Assembly (NCBI GenBank): GCA_947644305.1
Contig: CANRYS010000007.1
Location: forward strand, 1 to 64,000
Reading direction: 5' to 3'
DNA: 64,000 bases
DNA from: an uncultured Roseburia sp.
GTDB lineage: Bacteria > Bacillota > Clostridia > Lachnospirales > Lachnospiraceae
Every line of letters begins with the position of its first letter. Within the stretch, counting starts at the first letter, position 1. Below the pieces are notes generated by a model. The model worked only from the letters and a program-made list of their open reading frames with translations. It searched no databases and was not told where the DNA came from. Positions 26,861 through 35,268 of this stretch are shown in pieces. Position numbers and translations under genes: made by a program.

Positions 26861-28021
26861 TTACTGCGGATTCGCCACACGGATCCCGTTTACTTCCACC
26901 TGGTCATTGCATTCGATGACGATACAGGGGATGCCGTCGATGATCCTTGTGTCGATGAGATCCGTCCGCCCTGGATTGACCTGAATGGTGACGTCTGGGG
27001 TTTTTAATTCAAATTTTCTTACATTGGCAATATTATCGGCCACCAGTTTGTGGGCTTCTCCTACATTTTCTGTGAATTTTTCTTCAAAGGTCCCCATATT
27101 TTCCTCTGGAACGCCGCTGGCTGTCAGCAGTTTTTTTACATCCTCCCGGTCTAATTCCAGAGGTTCTGGATTTTCTTTGTTCTCTGTGATCATTTCATGT
27201 AGATTTTCGTGTATGTTTCTCACCACTTCATAGTCGCAGGTGGTGCCAAGAGATTCCTCAACGATGGTGGTAAATGTCTCCCGCTGTTCCTTTGCCGGGA
27301 TTGGAAAGGTGCAGCCCAATAGGTCATAAGAAAAATCGATGTCCATATCATCTGCATTCCTGGCAAAATAGAGAAGATTATGTATGTCGGTATTGCGGTC
27401 GTTAAAGGCAGGAAATAAAAATCCATTTTCCGGCGGCTGCACCAGCCAGTCCCGCATACAGTCCTCAATGCTGTTTTTTTCTGGGTTGTAACAGAGGCCC
27501 GCCTTGGACAATTTGACAGGGCAGATACTGCACAGTATAAAGTTGTACACATAATCAGAGGCGTCGATGGCCGGAAGCCCATTGTCACTGTCGCCCAGGA
27601 TCGTATTGCCGTCGGCAGTCACAGAAGGGATGTCGTAAGCATCATGGATCAGTATGATAAAATAGTTGCCGTCATAGTCGTAGGTCTGGATGACCATGTC
27701 ATAAAATTTGTCTAGAAGCTCATGGTTTTGAAGTCCGCTTTGAAGAAGTTCCATCAAAAACTTCTGTTTCCCCTCTTCACCGGTTTCTTCCTCCGAAGGA
27801 AATTCCATATTCATCAGGTTTTTTCCCAGAGTGCCGGAGAGGGTTTTACGGAATATTTCCACATATTTAAACATCTCTTCTTCCCGCAGGGAATAAAAGG
27901 CCTCTCTCAGCTCCAGGCGCTTATTTTTTTCGGCGTCCACATAACAGCCGCAAATTCTTGTGATACCATTGTCATCTTTCTTAAATAGTTTTTTGATCTC
28001 CGCGATTTCTTTTTTATTCAT
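26861..28021 (-). CDS. DUF4317 domain-containing protein
   Basis: 386-residue cytosolic protein of a family common in Clostridia and without known function. The family start MNKKEIAEIKKLFKKDDNGITRICGCYVD is present; later segments include YDGNYFIILIHDAYDIP, YNFILCSICPVKLSKAGL and FLFPAFNDRNTDIHNLLYFARN. It ends IRVANPQ. No catalytic motif is evident. The start overlaps the stop of the upstream ogt gene by 4 bases (ATGA), so translation is coupled and they form one operon. Confidence 0.85.
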   Translation of the reverse strand: MNKKEIAEIKKLFKKDDNGITRICGCYVDAEKNKRLELREAFYSLREEEMFKYVEIFRKTLSGTLGKNLMNMEFPSEEETGEEGKQKFLMELLQSGLQNHELLDKFYDMVIQTYDYDGNYFIILIHDAYDIPSVTADGNTILGDSDNGLPAIDASDYVYNFILCSICPVKLSKAGLCYNPEKNSIEDCMRDWLVQPPENGFLFPAFNDRNTDIHNLLYFARNADDMDIDFSYDLLGCTFPIPAKEQRETFTTIVEESLGTTCDYEVVRNIHENLHEMITENKENPEPLELDREDVKKLLTASGVPEENMGTFEEKFTENVGEAHKLVADNIANVRKFELKTPDVTIQVNPGRTDLIDTRIIDGIPCIVIECNDQVEVNGIRVANPQ

Positions 28022-28512
28022 TTTGTTTCTTCTCCATTCTCTCTCCGTGTTCTTTGTTCCAGTGCCAGCAGCTTTTCTTTGATATCCAGACCACCGCCGT
28101 AGCCGGTGAGGCTACCATTCTTACCGATCACCCGGTGGCAGGGAATCAGGATCGGCAAAGGATTGCGGTTATTTGCCATCCCCACAGCACGGCATGCTTT
28201 GGAATTCCCCACTGCCTCCGCCAGTTGTCCATAATACCAGGTCTCCCCATAGGGGATCGTTTGGAGGGCTTCCCAAACCCGGATCTGAAAGGCGGTTCCC
28301 TGAAAGGAGAGGGGAAGGGAAAATATTTTTCGCTTCCCGGCAAAATACTCATCCAACTGTTTTTTTGCCTCTATCAATAGAGGAGAAGCAGAAGATGCGG
28401 GATATTCTACAATTGTATGACAAAAAGCGAGACAGCAGATCCCGTGCTGATTCGCTTCTAACCTCAATGTTCCGATGGGAGAGGGCAGATAAAGTATATT
28501 GTTAGATTCCAT
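28018..28512 (-). CDS. ogt: methylated-DNA--protein-cysteine methyltransferase
   Basis: Suicide repair protein that takes the alkyl group from O6-alkylguanine onto its own cysteine. 164 residues. Active site ILIPCHRVIGKNGSLTGYGGGLDIKEKLLALE near 124-155 (Cys in PCHRV), preceded by the helix-turn-helix region FQIRVWEALQTIPYGETWYYGQLAEAVGNSKACRAVGMANNRNP. AAGGAG precedes the ATG. First gene of a two-gene minus-strand operon with DUF4317; its promoter faces the hydF promoter. Confidence 0.94.
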   Translation of the reverse strand: MESNNILYLPSPIGTLRLEANQHGICCLAFCHTIVEYPASSASPLLIEAKKQLDEYFAGKRKIFSLPLSFQGTAFQIRVWEALQTIPYGETWYYGQLAEAVGNSKACRAVGMANNRNPLPILIPCHRVIGKNGSLTGYGGGLDIKEKLLALEQRTRRENGEETK

Positions 28513-28554
28513 GTTAAACTCCTTATTCAGCCAATGTCCAAAACTAACATAGTA

Positions 28555-28583
28555 AGTATAGTATGAAATGCAAAAAGATGCAA
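28555..28583 (-). promoter_or_regulatory. promoter for the ogt operon
   Basis: On the minus strand: TTGCAT (28583-28578), 17-base spacer, TATACT (28560-28555). Its -35 lies only 4 bases from the -35 of the divergent hydF promoter. Confidence 0.65.
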
Positions 28584-28587
28584 GAAG

Positions 28588-28616
28588 TTGCAGAATGAAA
28601 GAAAAAGAGATATAAT
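28588..28616 (+). promoter_or_regulatory. hydF promoter
   Basis: TTGCAG (28588-28593), 17-base spacer, consensus TATAAT (28611-28616). Confidence 0.75.
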
Positions 28617-28653
28617 ATCAAAAACTTAGTTTTTTGACGGAAAGGAGAATCGT

Positions 28654-29853
28654 ATGGGACTAAATGATACACCATCTGCTGAGCGGATACATATTGGATT
28701 TTTTGGCTGTCGGAACGCAGGTAAATCCAGTGTGGTAAATGCCATAACAGGGCAGGAGCTGGCAGTGGTTTCGGATACTTTGGGAACTACGACAGATCCG
28801 GTGATGAAAGCGATGGAAATCTTGCCCTTAGGGCCTGTGATGATCATTGACACGCCGGGATTTGATGATGTGGGAGAGCTGGGAGAGCTTCGCATAAGGA
28901 AGACCAGGAGCATACTGAACCGGACGGATATTGCTCTTCTGGTGGTGGACGCCACAATAGGTATGAAAGAGACGGACCATCAGTTGATTGCTCTGTTTAG
29001 GGAGAAACATATTCCATATCTTATTCTGAATAATAAATCAGATCTTTTGCAGAAGATTCCGCAAACAGAAGAGCATGAGATGTACATCAGTGCGTCCACA
29101 AAAAGCGGAATTCATGAATGTAGGGAAAGAATTGGAAAAATAGCACCCAGAGAGGAGCTGCAGGGACGGATCGTGGGGGATCTGGTTCAGCCATCGGACT
29201 TTGTGGTGTTGGTGGTGCCCATTGATTCGGCGGCGCCGAAAGGCAGACTGATTCTGCCGCAGCAGCAGACCATCCGAGATCTGCTAGAAGCAGATGCCAC
29301 CGTGCTGGCAGTGAAAGAAACTGGGCTAAGGCAGACGCTGGAACAGATGGGAAAGAAGCCGGCTCTTGTGATCACCGACAGCCAGGTTTTTGCCGGTGTT
29401 TCGGCGGATGTACCAGAGGAGATTCCGCTGACCTCCTTTTCGATCTTGATGGCGCGTTATAAAGGATATCTGGAAACGGCGGTAAAAGGAGTGTCGGCGG
29501 TGGAAACCCTGCGGGATGGAGATAAAGTGCTTATATCGGAAGGCTGCACCCATCACAGGCAGTGTGACGATATTGGGAGTGTGAAGATTCCCAGGTGGCT
29601 CAAAAATTATACAGGAAAAGACTTGCAGATCGAACTCAGTGCGGGCAGAGAATTTCCAGAAGATCTGTCTCCTTATTCGCTGGTCATCCACTGCGGAGGC
29701 TGCATGCTCAACGAAAGAGAGGTCAGATACCGGATGAAGTGTGCGGTGGACCAGAAGATACCGTTTACCAACTATGGTATCACCATTGCGTATATGCAGG
29801 GGATACTGAAACGGAGCGTCGGGATATTTCCGAACCTGGCGGCGATGATCTGA
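28654..29853 (+). CDS. hydF: [FeFe]-hydrogenase maturation GTPase HydF
   Basis: Scaffold GTPase on which the 2Fe subcluster of [FeFe]-hydrogenase is built before transfer to the hydrogenase. 399 residues. GTPase domain: GCRNAGKSSVVN (P-loop, about 17-28), DTPGFDD near 70, NKSD near 130. C-terminal cluster ligands in the CxH...HCxxC pattern: GCTHHRQC near 300 and IHCGGCML near 350. AAAGGAG precedes the ATG. hydE, hydG and the hydrogenase are not in this window. A small ferredoxin gene converges from the opposite strand. Confidence 0.95.
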   Translation: MGLNDTPSAERIHIGFFGCRNAGKSSVVNAITGQELAVVSDTLGTTTDPVMKAMEILPLGPVMIIDTPGFDDVGELGELRIRKTRSILNRTDIALLVVDATIGMKETDHQLIALFREKHIPYLILNNKSDLLQKIPQTEEHEMYISASTKSGIHECRERIGKIAPREELQGRIVGDLVQPSDFVVLVVPIDSAAPKGRLILPQQQTIRDLLEADATVLAVKETGLRQTLEQMGKKPALVITDSQVFAGVSADVPEEIPLTSFSILMARYKGYLETAVKGVSAVETLRDGDKVLISEGCTHHRQCDDIGSVKIPRWLKNYTGKDLQIELSAGREFPEDLSPYSLVIHCGGCMLNEREVRYRMKCAVDQKIPFTNYGITIAYMQGILKRSVGIFPNLAAMI

Positions 29854-29886
29854 TACGTCGGGAAGGAAAAGGTAAAGAAAGAGAAA

Positions 29887-29937
29887 AAAAGAGATACAGC
29901 ACCTTTGAGTACGACTCAAATCTGCTGTATCTCTTTT
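29887..29937. terminator. bidirectional terminator between hydF and the ferredoxin gene
   Basis: AAAAGAGATACAGCA (29887-29901) pairs with TGCTGTATCTCTTTT (29923-29937); an inner TTTGAGT/ACTCAAA helix stacks on it. A-rich left and T-rich right arms suit both strands. Confidence 0.85.
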
Positions 29938-29942
29938 GGGGT

Positions 29943-30131
29943 TTAATGAATTGAGATTGCATCCACCGGACAGCCATCTCTTGCCGTTTGGGCGTCTGCC
30001 TCGCATTCTGGCGGAATCTCGTCCACCTGAGAAGCTGCTTTTCCATTGTCATTGAAAGCAAATACCGTTTCGCATGTACCGACGCATAAACCGCAGGCAA
30101 TACATGTATCTTCATCTACAACAGCCTTCAT
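29943..30131 (-). CDS. small [4Fe-4S] ferredoxin
   Basis: Low-potential electron carrier, 62 residues from MKAVVDEDTC, behind AAGGAG; upstream in-frame codons lack family similarity. Cluster ligands: C-x2-C-x2-C-x3-C in CIACGLCVGTC near residues 10-20, and GCPVDAI near the end for the fourth Cys. Only one full cluster motif is evident, as in the single-cluster ferredoxins of Clostridia. It faces hydF across a shared terminator; a role in hydrogen metabolism is plausible but not shown. Confidence 0.92.
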   Translation of the reverse strand: MKAVVDEDTCIACGLCVGTCETVFAFNDNGKAASQVDEIPPECEADAQTARDGCPVDAISIH

Positions 30132-30248
30132 TATATGGTCTCCTTCCTGCTGAAATCTTAGAGATTCCGGGAAAAAGGCCCGTGTTCTGTGCCGGATTCC
30201 GGAAACTCTTTTACAGAAGTATAGCCAGATGACTGGAAAAATATTCAT

Positions 30249-30518
30249 TTAATCTTCTTCAATTACCTGAATTTCCAAAAAATCAAAGTCTATGGTTTCG
30301 ATAAAATTGTCACTGGTAAACCGGGTCTTATCGATACGCTTAAATTCAGCAATATTATGTTCTAGCCAGATGGGTTTACAAAGATCAAATTCATAGCAGA
30401 TTTCATCCATGGCGGCAAATATTTTTTTTGTACGATTTAGGTCTGGTGCTGCATTTTCCACCACTATATCCCGGAGCATGCGGTTGGAACGAAATTCTTT
30501 TGCCCACAGTCTGAACAT
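30249..30518 (-). CDS. conserved-looking hypothetical protein
   Basis: 89 residues from MFRLWAKEFRSNRMLRD, behind AAGAAGGGAT. Acidic C-terminus (FDFLEIQVIEED), no membrane segment or known catalytic motif. The pattern of small plus charged residues (IFAAMDEICYEFDLCKPIWLEHNIAEFKRIDKTRFTSDNF split by short loops) looks like a genuine small folded protein. Probably upstream partner of the ferredoxin gene, about 115 bases away. Function unknown. Confidence 0.6.
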   Translation of the reverse strand: MFRLWAKEFRSNRMLRDIVVENAAPDLNRTKKIFAAMDEICYEFDLCKPIWLEHNIAEFKRIDKTRFTSDNFIETIDFDFLEIQVIEED

Positions 30519-30713
30519 GGGATCCCTTCTTTCCTGATATTTTCGTCTGTGTGGTGCGCTTGTCCTGGCACGGTTACAGTATACGTTGCCAGAGTTAAAA
30601 AGTAAAGAATTATTTGACTTTGTATTCATTTTCTTATAAAATTAAAATGGTGTGTTTATATAATTACAGAAAAAGGCGAAAGCTGTTTTTCGTTGGAGAA
30701 GGAGTAAGGTACG

Positions 30714-31394
30714 ATGCTGGAACAGGAATTGGATACATCGATGTTGAGGCAGATTCATATTCCTATGGATGAATCCCATGTTTTTATTGACCAGGAAATG
30801 AAATTCCGGGAAATGATGATGATGTACAGTTGTGCGATAAAGGAAGTAAAGACAAAGCTTCAGGTGCTAAATGATGAGCTGTCGATCACAAGAAAAAGAA
30901 ATCCGATTGAGTTCATTAAATCCAGGATCAAACAGCCCACGAGCATAGCATCCAAATTAAAACGGAAAGGATGTCCTGTGACGGTGGAATCCGCCATGGA
31001 TGTTCTATCGGATGTAGCGGGGGTAAGGGTGATCTGCGCATTTATTGATGATATATACAAAGTGGCAGATATGCTGACGGCACAGGATGATATCGAGTTG
31101 ATCAAACGAAAGGATTACATTAAAAATCCGAAGATGAACGGGTATCGAAGCCTCCATCTGATCGTGGAGGTTCCGGTTTTCTTTTCTGACCATAAAGAAT
31201 TGATGCGGGTGGAAGTACAGATCCGAACTATTGCCATGGATTTTTGGGCGAGTCTGGAACACCAGCTCAAATATAAAAAAGATATTGATGATGCGGAAAA
31301 TATTATGTACGAACTGCGTGCCTGTGCGGATGTGATCAACCGCACCGATTATCATATGCAGTCGTTGAGAGACCGGATCGTCGAAAATTCATAA
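30714..31394 (+). CDS. small alarmone synthetase (RelA/SpoT synthetase domain)
   Basis: Predicted GTP pyrophosphokinase making (p)ppGpp from ATP and GTP/GDP. 226 residues: only the synthetase domain, without the HD hydrolase or TGS/ACT parts, like RelQ/YjbM. Motifs: SIASKLKRKG near 82-91, DVAGVRVICAFIDDIYKVADML near 104-125, KNPKMNGYRSLHLIVEVPVF near 137-156, VEVQIRTIAMDFWASLEHQLKYK near 170-192. AAGGAGTAAGG precedes the ATG. A -10 TATAAT lies at 30659. Single gene before the folD operon. Confidence 0.93.
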   Translation: MLEQELDTSMLRQIHIPMDESHVFIDQEMKFREMMMMYSCAIKEVKTKLQVLNDELSITRKRNPIEFIKSRIKQPTSIASKLKRKGCPVTVESAMDVLSDVAGVRVICAFIDDIYKVADMLTAQDDIELIKRKDYIKNPKMNGYRSLHLIVEVPVFFSDHKELMRVEVQIRTIAMDFWASLEHQLKYKKDIDDAENIMYELRACADVINRTDYHMQSLRDRIVENS

Positions 31395-31476
31395 CAATGA
31401 CAGGTATAGTGTAAGGCGGTTCTGCGAATACATAAAGATAGAACCGAAAGGATAGAAATGGAGGAAAAGGAAAATT

Positions 31477-32310
31477 ATGGCTACACGAATTGATGGAAAA
31501 GCAATCTCGCAGATGGTAAAGGATGAACTTAAGGAACGGGTGAAAAAAGAAAAGATCGAGGCGACACTGGCAGTGATCCAGGTCGGCAGTGATCCGGCTT
31601 CCACTGTTTATGTGGGAAACAAAAAGAAGGCGTGTGAGTATATCGGAATTCGTTCTCTTGCCTTTGAGCTTCCTGAGGAAACAAAAGAGGAAGAGCTTCT
31701 GGATCTGGTCAGGGAGCTGAATGACAGAGAAGATGTGGACGGGATTCTTGTTCAACTGCCTCTTCCGGCACATATGAACGAGGATAAGGTGATCCAGACG
31801 ATCTCTCCGAAAAAGGATGTGGATGGTTTTCATCCCCAGAGTGTGGGAGCCCTCAGCATCGGTCAGCCGGGATTTGTCTCCTGTACACCAGCGGGTGTCA
31901 TACAGCTATTGAAGCGTTCCGGTGTGGAGATCGAGGGAAAAGAATGTGTTATCGTGGGAAGGAGCAATATCGTAGGAAAACCGATGGCGCTTCTTATGCT
32001 TCGAGAAAATGCCACAGTCACGGTCTGCCATTCCCGGACTAAGGATTTAAAAGAGGTGACGAGGCGTGCGGATATACTTATCGTGGCTATTGGGAAGCCA
32101 AGATTTATCACAAAAGAATATGTAAAAGAGGGAGCGGTTGTCATCGATGTGGGGATTCACAGAGGTGTAGACAATAAGCTCTGCGGAGATGTGGATTTTG
32201 AAGAAGTTGAACCAGTTGCTTCCGCTATTACCCCGGTTCCCGGAGGTGTAGGTCCGATGACGATCGCCATGCTTATGAATAACTGCGTTGAGGCGAAAGG
32301 ATTACAGTAA
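31477..32310 (+). CDS. folD: methylenetetrahydrofolate dehydrogenase/cyclohydrolase
   Basis: Bifunctional: oxidises 5,10-methylene-THF and hydrolyses 5,10-methenyl-THF, connecting the fhs product with reduced one-carbon units. 277 residues. Catalytic YVGNKKKACEYIGI (Tyr/Lys, about 45-58), DGILVQLPLP near 88-97, PKKDVDGFHP, CTPAGVIQLL, NADP-loop VGRSNIVGKPMALLML near 158-173, and GGVGPMTIAMLMNN. GGAGG-type site before the ATG. Starts a tight operon folD-rimO-pgsA-cinA-GerMN. Confidence 0.97.
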   Translation: MATRIDGKAISQMVKDELKERVKKEKIEATLAVIQVGSDPASTVYVGNKKKACEYIGIRSLAFELPEETKEEELLDLVRELNDREDVDGILVQLPLPAHMNEDKVIQTISPKKDVDGFHPQSVGALSIGQPGFVSCTPAGVIQLLKRSGVEIEGKECVIVGRSNIVGKPMALLMLRENATVTVCHSRTKDLKEVTRRADILIVAIGKPRFITKEYVKEGAVVIDVGIHRGVDNKLCGDVDFEEVEPVASAITPVPGGVGPMTIAMLMNNCVEAKGLQ

Positions 32311-33648
32311 ATGATGGATATATATTTCGTATCACTTGGTTGTGACAAGAATCTAGTGGACAGCGAAAAGATGCTGGCGATACTGGATCATGCGGGATAC
32401 CGTCTGGCGCAGGAGCCAGAGCAGGCCGATGTGATCGTGGTCAATACCTGTGCGTTTATCCACGACGCCAAGCAGGAGAGCATCGAAACTCTTTTAGAAA
32501 TGGCGGAGTATAAAAAGAAGGGAACCTGCAAGGTACTTATCGCGGCTGGTTGTCTGGCGGAACGCTACAAAGAAGAGATCCAGAAGGAAATGCCGGAGAT
32601 CGATGGTATCATCGGAACCACAGCCTATGATACGGTGGCGCAGGTGGTAGAGCAGACTCTTACAGGTCAGACGATGGTCAGTATGAAAGAACTCTCTTAT
32701 ATTCCTTCGGGACTGACGGACCGGATCCGATCCGGCGCCAGACATGTGGGGTATCTGAAAATAGGCGAGGGCTGTAGCAAAAACTGTTCTTACTGTGCTA
32801 TCCCGTCCATGAGGGGGCGGTATCGCAGCGTGCCCATGGAAGAACTGGTCGAAGAAGCGGTGAAGCTTACCGCCGGTGGTGCAAAAGAACTGATCCTGGT
32901 GGCGCAGGAGACCACGCTGTACGGGGTGGATCTGTATGGTGAGAAGAGACTTCCGAAACTTCTGAACCGGCTGGCACAGATCGAGGCGGTCAGGTGGATT
33001 CGTATCCTGTATTGCTATCCTGAGGAGATCACAGAAGAGCTAGCCGAAGAGATCAGAAAGAATAAAAAGGTCTGTCATTATCTCGATCTTCCAATACAAC
33101 ATTGCAACGATGATATATTGAAAAAGATGGGAAGGCGGACTGACAAAAAACAGTTGATAGAAAAGATCGGGATGCTGCGGAAAATGATCCCGGACATTGC
33201 ACTGAGAACTACATTGATCAGCGGATTTCCTGGGGAGACAGAGGAACAGCATGAAGAATGTGTAGAATTTGTAAAGGCGATGCGATTTGACCGTCTTGGC
33301 GTGTTTCCCTATTCCCCGGAGGAGGGAACGAGAGCTGCCGGGTTTGAGGGACAACTGGAGGAAGAAGTGAAGAGGCGGTGGGCAGATGAGATTATGGAGA
33401 CTCAGCAGCAGGTGGTCTTTGAAGCCAACGAGAATATGGTGGGAAGAAGGATCCTGGGGCTGGTGGATGGGTATCTGCCAGAAGAAGACGTCTATGTGGC
33501 GAGAACCTACCGGGATGCGCCGGAGATCGACGGATGTGTGTTTTTTCACTCATCCGCTGAGATCCTTTCAGGGACCATGGTAGAGCTGGAGGTAACGGAC
33601 GCCAGCGGCTATGATCTAATAGGAATGTTATGCAGTGAGGAGGACTAG
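32311..33648 (+). CDS. rimO: ribosomal protein S12 methylthiotransferase
   Basis: Radical SAM enzyme with two [4Fe-4S] clusters that adds a methylthio group to a conserved Asp of ribosomal protein S12. 445 residues. N-terminal UPF0004 cysteines (SLGCDKN, VNTCAFIHDAKQES, AAGCLAERY), radical SAM motif C-x3-C-x2-C in CSKNCSYCAIPSMRGRYRS near 148-166, and a C-terminal TRAM domain. S12-specific motifs favour RimO over MiaB. It begins directly after the folD stop with two ATGs in a row. Confidence 0.96.
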   Translation: MMDIYFVSLGCDKNLVDSEKMLAILDHAGYRLAQEPEQADVIVVNTCAFIHDAKQESIETLLEMAEYKKKGTCKVLIAAGCLAERYKEEIQKEMPEIDGIIGTTAYDTVAQVVEQTLTGQTMVSMKELSYIPSGLTDRIRSGARHVGYLKIGEGCSKNCSYCAIPSMRGRYRSVPMEELVEEAVKLTAGGAKELILVAQETTLYGVDLYGEKRLPKLLNRLAQIEAVRWIRILYCYPEEITEELAEEIRKNKKVCHYLDLPIQHCNDDILKKMGRRTDKKQLIEKIGMLRKMIPDIALRTTLISGFPGETEEQHEECVEFVKAMRFDRLGVFPYSPEEGTRAAGFEGQLEEEVKRRWADEIMETQQQVVFEANENMVGRRILGLVDGYLPEEDVYVARTYRDAPEIDGCVFFHSSAEILSGTMVELEVTDASGYDLIGMLCSEED

Positions 33649-33651
33649 ACG

Positions 33652-34197
33652 ATGAATGTGCCAAACAGATTGACGATACTTCGGGTTATTATGATTCCAG
33701 TATTTATCCTGTTTATGCTATGGCAGACATTTCCGTATTCGGATTATATTGCGGCGGGGGTATTTATACTAGCCTGTGTCACAGATTTTTTTGATGGGTA
33801 CATTGCGAGAAAATATAATCAGGTCACTACCTTTGGCAAGTTTATGGATCCTCTGGCAGATAAGATCCTGGTCTGCTCGGCGCTGATCTGCTTTTTGGCA
33901 GAAGCAGATAGTCCAATGCCTGTGTGGGTTGTCATTGTAATTATTGGTCGGGAATTTATCATCAGCGGATTTCGCCTGGTGGCGGCGGAAAAAGGGGTTG
34001 TCATTGCGGCGAGTTACTGGGCCAAGGTAAAGACAACCGTACAGATGATTATGGCGATTGTATTGATCTTTGATTTCAAACATCCGTTATTTGCTCTGTT
34101 GGAACAGATACTGATCTACGCGGCACTGGTGCTGACTGTGATCTCACTGGTGGATTATATTTATAAGAATCGGGCCGTTTTATCGGATGTTTCATAA
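33652..34197 (+). CDS. pgsA: CDP-diacylglycerol--glycerol-3-phosphate 3-phosphatidyltransferase
   Basis: Integral membrane enzyme making phosphatidylglycerol phosphate, the first step to phosphatidylglycerol and cardiolipin. 181 residues, four to five membrane helices. The CDP-alcohol phosphotransferase signature D-G-x2-A-R-x8-G-x3-D-x3-D is in DGYIARKYNQVTTFGKFMD followed by PLADK (about 45-68). The N-terminus NVPNRLTILRV is typical. Starts 3 bases after rimO. Confidence 0.96.
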   Translation: MNVPNRLTILRVIMIPVFILFMLWQTFPYSDYIAAGVFILACVTDFFDGYIARKYNQVTTFGKFMDPLADKILVCSALICFLAEADSPMPVWVVIVIIGREFIISGFRLVAAEKGVVIAASYWAKVKTTVQMIMAIVLIFDFKHPLFALLEQILIYAALVLTVISLVDYIYKNRAVLSDVS

Positions 34198-34231
34198 ATT
34201 TTTGTTTTTTTCTTACTAGGAGGTGTGTAAT

Positions 34232-34705
34232 ATGGCGACTCTGGAAGAGTGGCTTGTCAAGGAATTGACAAAAAGACATGCTAGCATTACAACAGCAGAG
34301 TCATGTACTGGGGGGCTGGTCTCAGGCAGAATTGTAAATGTTGGAGGTGCCTCTTGCGTGTTTAACCAGAGTTTTGTCACCTACTCCAATGAGGCGAAAA
34401 GGGATCTTCTCGGAGTAGAACAGGAGACACTGGACAGCGTCGGGGCCGTGAGCCCGGAGACTGCAGAGCAGATGGCGCAAGGGGCGGCAAAGGCAGCAAA
34501 TGCCGAAGTGGCGCTTAGTGTCACAGGAATTGCGGGACCGGATGGTGGTACGCCGGAAAAACCGGTGGGACTTGTTTATATCGGATGTTACTGTTATGGT
34601 GAGACAGTTGTAGAAAGGCATGTGTTTAAAGGAAACCGGATGGAAATCAGAAATGCTTCGGTAGAGACAGCACTGACTCTTGCAAAAAAATGTTTGAAGG
34701 AGTGA
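34232..34705 (+). CDS. CinA C-terminal domain protein (nicotinamide-nucleotide amidase type)
   Basis: Predicted PncC-type amidase converting nicotinamide mononucleotide to nicotinic acid mononucleotide, for pyridine nucleotide recycling. 157 residues: only the CinA C-terminal domain, without the N-terminal MoCF part found in full-length CinA. Motifs: TTAESCTGGLVSGRIVNVGGAS near 18-39, SYSNEAKRDLLGV-like YSNEAKRDLLGVE, and VTGIAGPDGGTPEKPVGLVYIG. AGGAGG lies 9 bases before ATG 34232. Confidence 0.93.
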   Translation: MATLEEWLVKELTKRHASITTAESCTGGLVSGRIVNVGGASCVFNQSFVTYSNEAKRDLLGVEQETLDSVGAVSPETAEQMAQGAAKAANAEVALSVTGIAGPDGGTPEKPVGLVYIGCYCYGETVVERHVFKGNRMEIRNASVETALTLAKKCLKE

Positions 34706-34710
34706 ATTGA

Positions 34711-35244
34711 TTGAAAAAAATCATACTTTTTTTGTGTGTTGTGCTGATCACACTCGGAGGTATCGGATGCAGTATGTTTAAACCGGAGGAAGATGAGATG
34801 GATCTGACAGAAGAGGATATCCTCTCTGCCAACGATCATCGGATTATGGGAGTATCTTCTGGCAGTGTGAGTACGGTTAATACGTTGTTTATATATACCA
34901 TCGACAGCATCCAGGAGGAACTGGTACCGTTACAGATTCCTGTAGGTGGAAGCCGTATTACACCGGCATTTATTATGGATGAGGTGATCCGGAACCTGGA
35001 TGAAAAGGTTGAAGTGACGGAGATAGACATTGAAAAATCGCGTATTTATATTACCTTTAATGAGGACTATGCGCCGGTCAAAAAATGTTCCAAAAATTTT
35101 GAAACCATGATTCTCGACTGTATTTCCAACAGCATTCTGGACAACATTCCATATATTGAAGAAGTAGTTTTTCGCGGTGAAAAGGGAGCCTATCAGTCCG
35201 ATAATTTTAGCTTTGAAGAGGATGAGGTGTACAGTTCCAGATAG
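34711..35244 (+). CDS. GerMN-domain lipoprotein
   Basis: Secreted lipoprotein with one sporulation/germination GerMN domain (about 55-165), related to GerM. 177 residues from a TTG start behind GAAGGAG. Signal peptide KKIILFLCVVLITLGG and lipobox-like GIGC with Cys at about residue 20. The domain reads STVNTLFIYTIDSIQEELVPLQIP, ITPAFIMDEVIRNL, YITFNEDYAPV. In spore formers GerM links mother-cell and forespore complexes; here it may do that or serve the cell envelope. End of the folD operon. Confidence 0.85.
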   Translation: MKKIILFLCVVLITLGGIGCSMFKPEEDEMDLTEEDILSANDHRIMGVSSGSVSTVNTLFIYTIDSIQEELVPLQIPVGGSRITPAFIMDEVIRNLDEKVEVTEIDIEKSRIYITFNEDYAPVKKCSKNFETMILDCISNSILDNIPYIEEVVFRGEKGAYQSDNFSFEEDEVYSSR

Positions 35245-35268
35245 TTTGAGATAAAGAGGATAGAACAA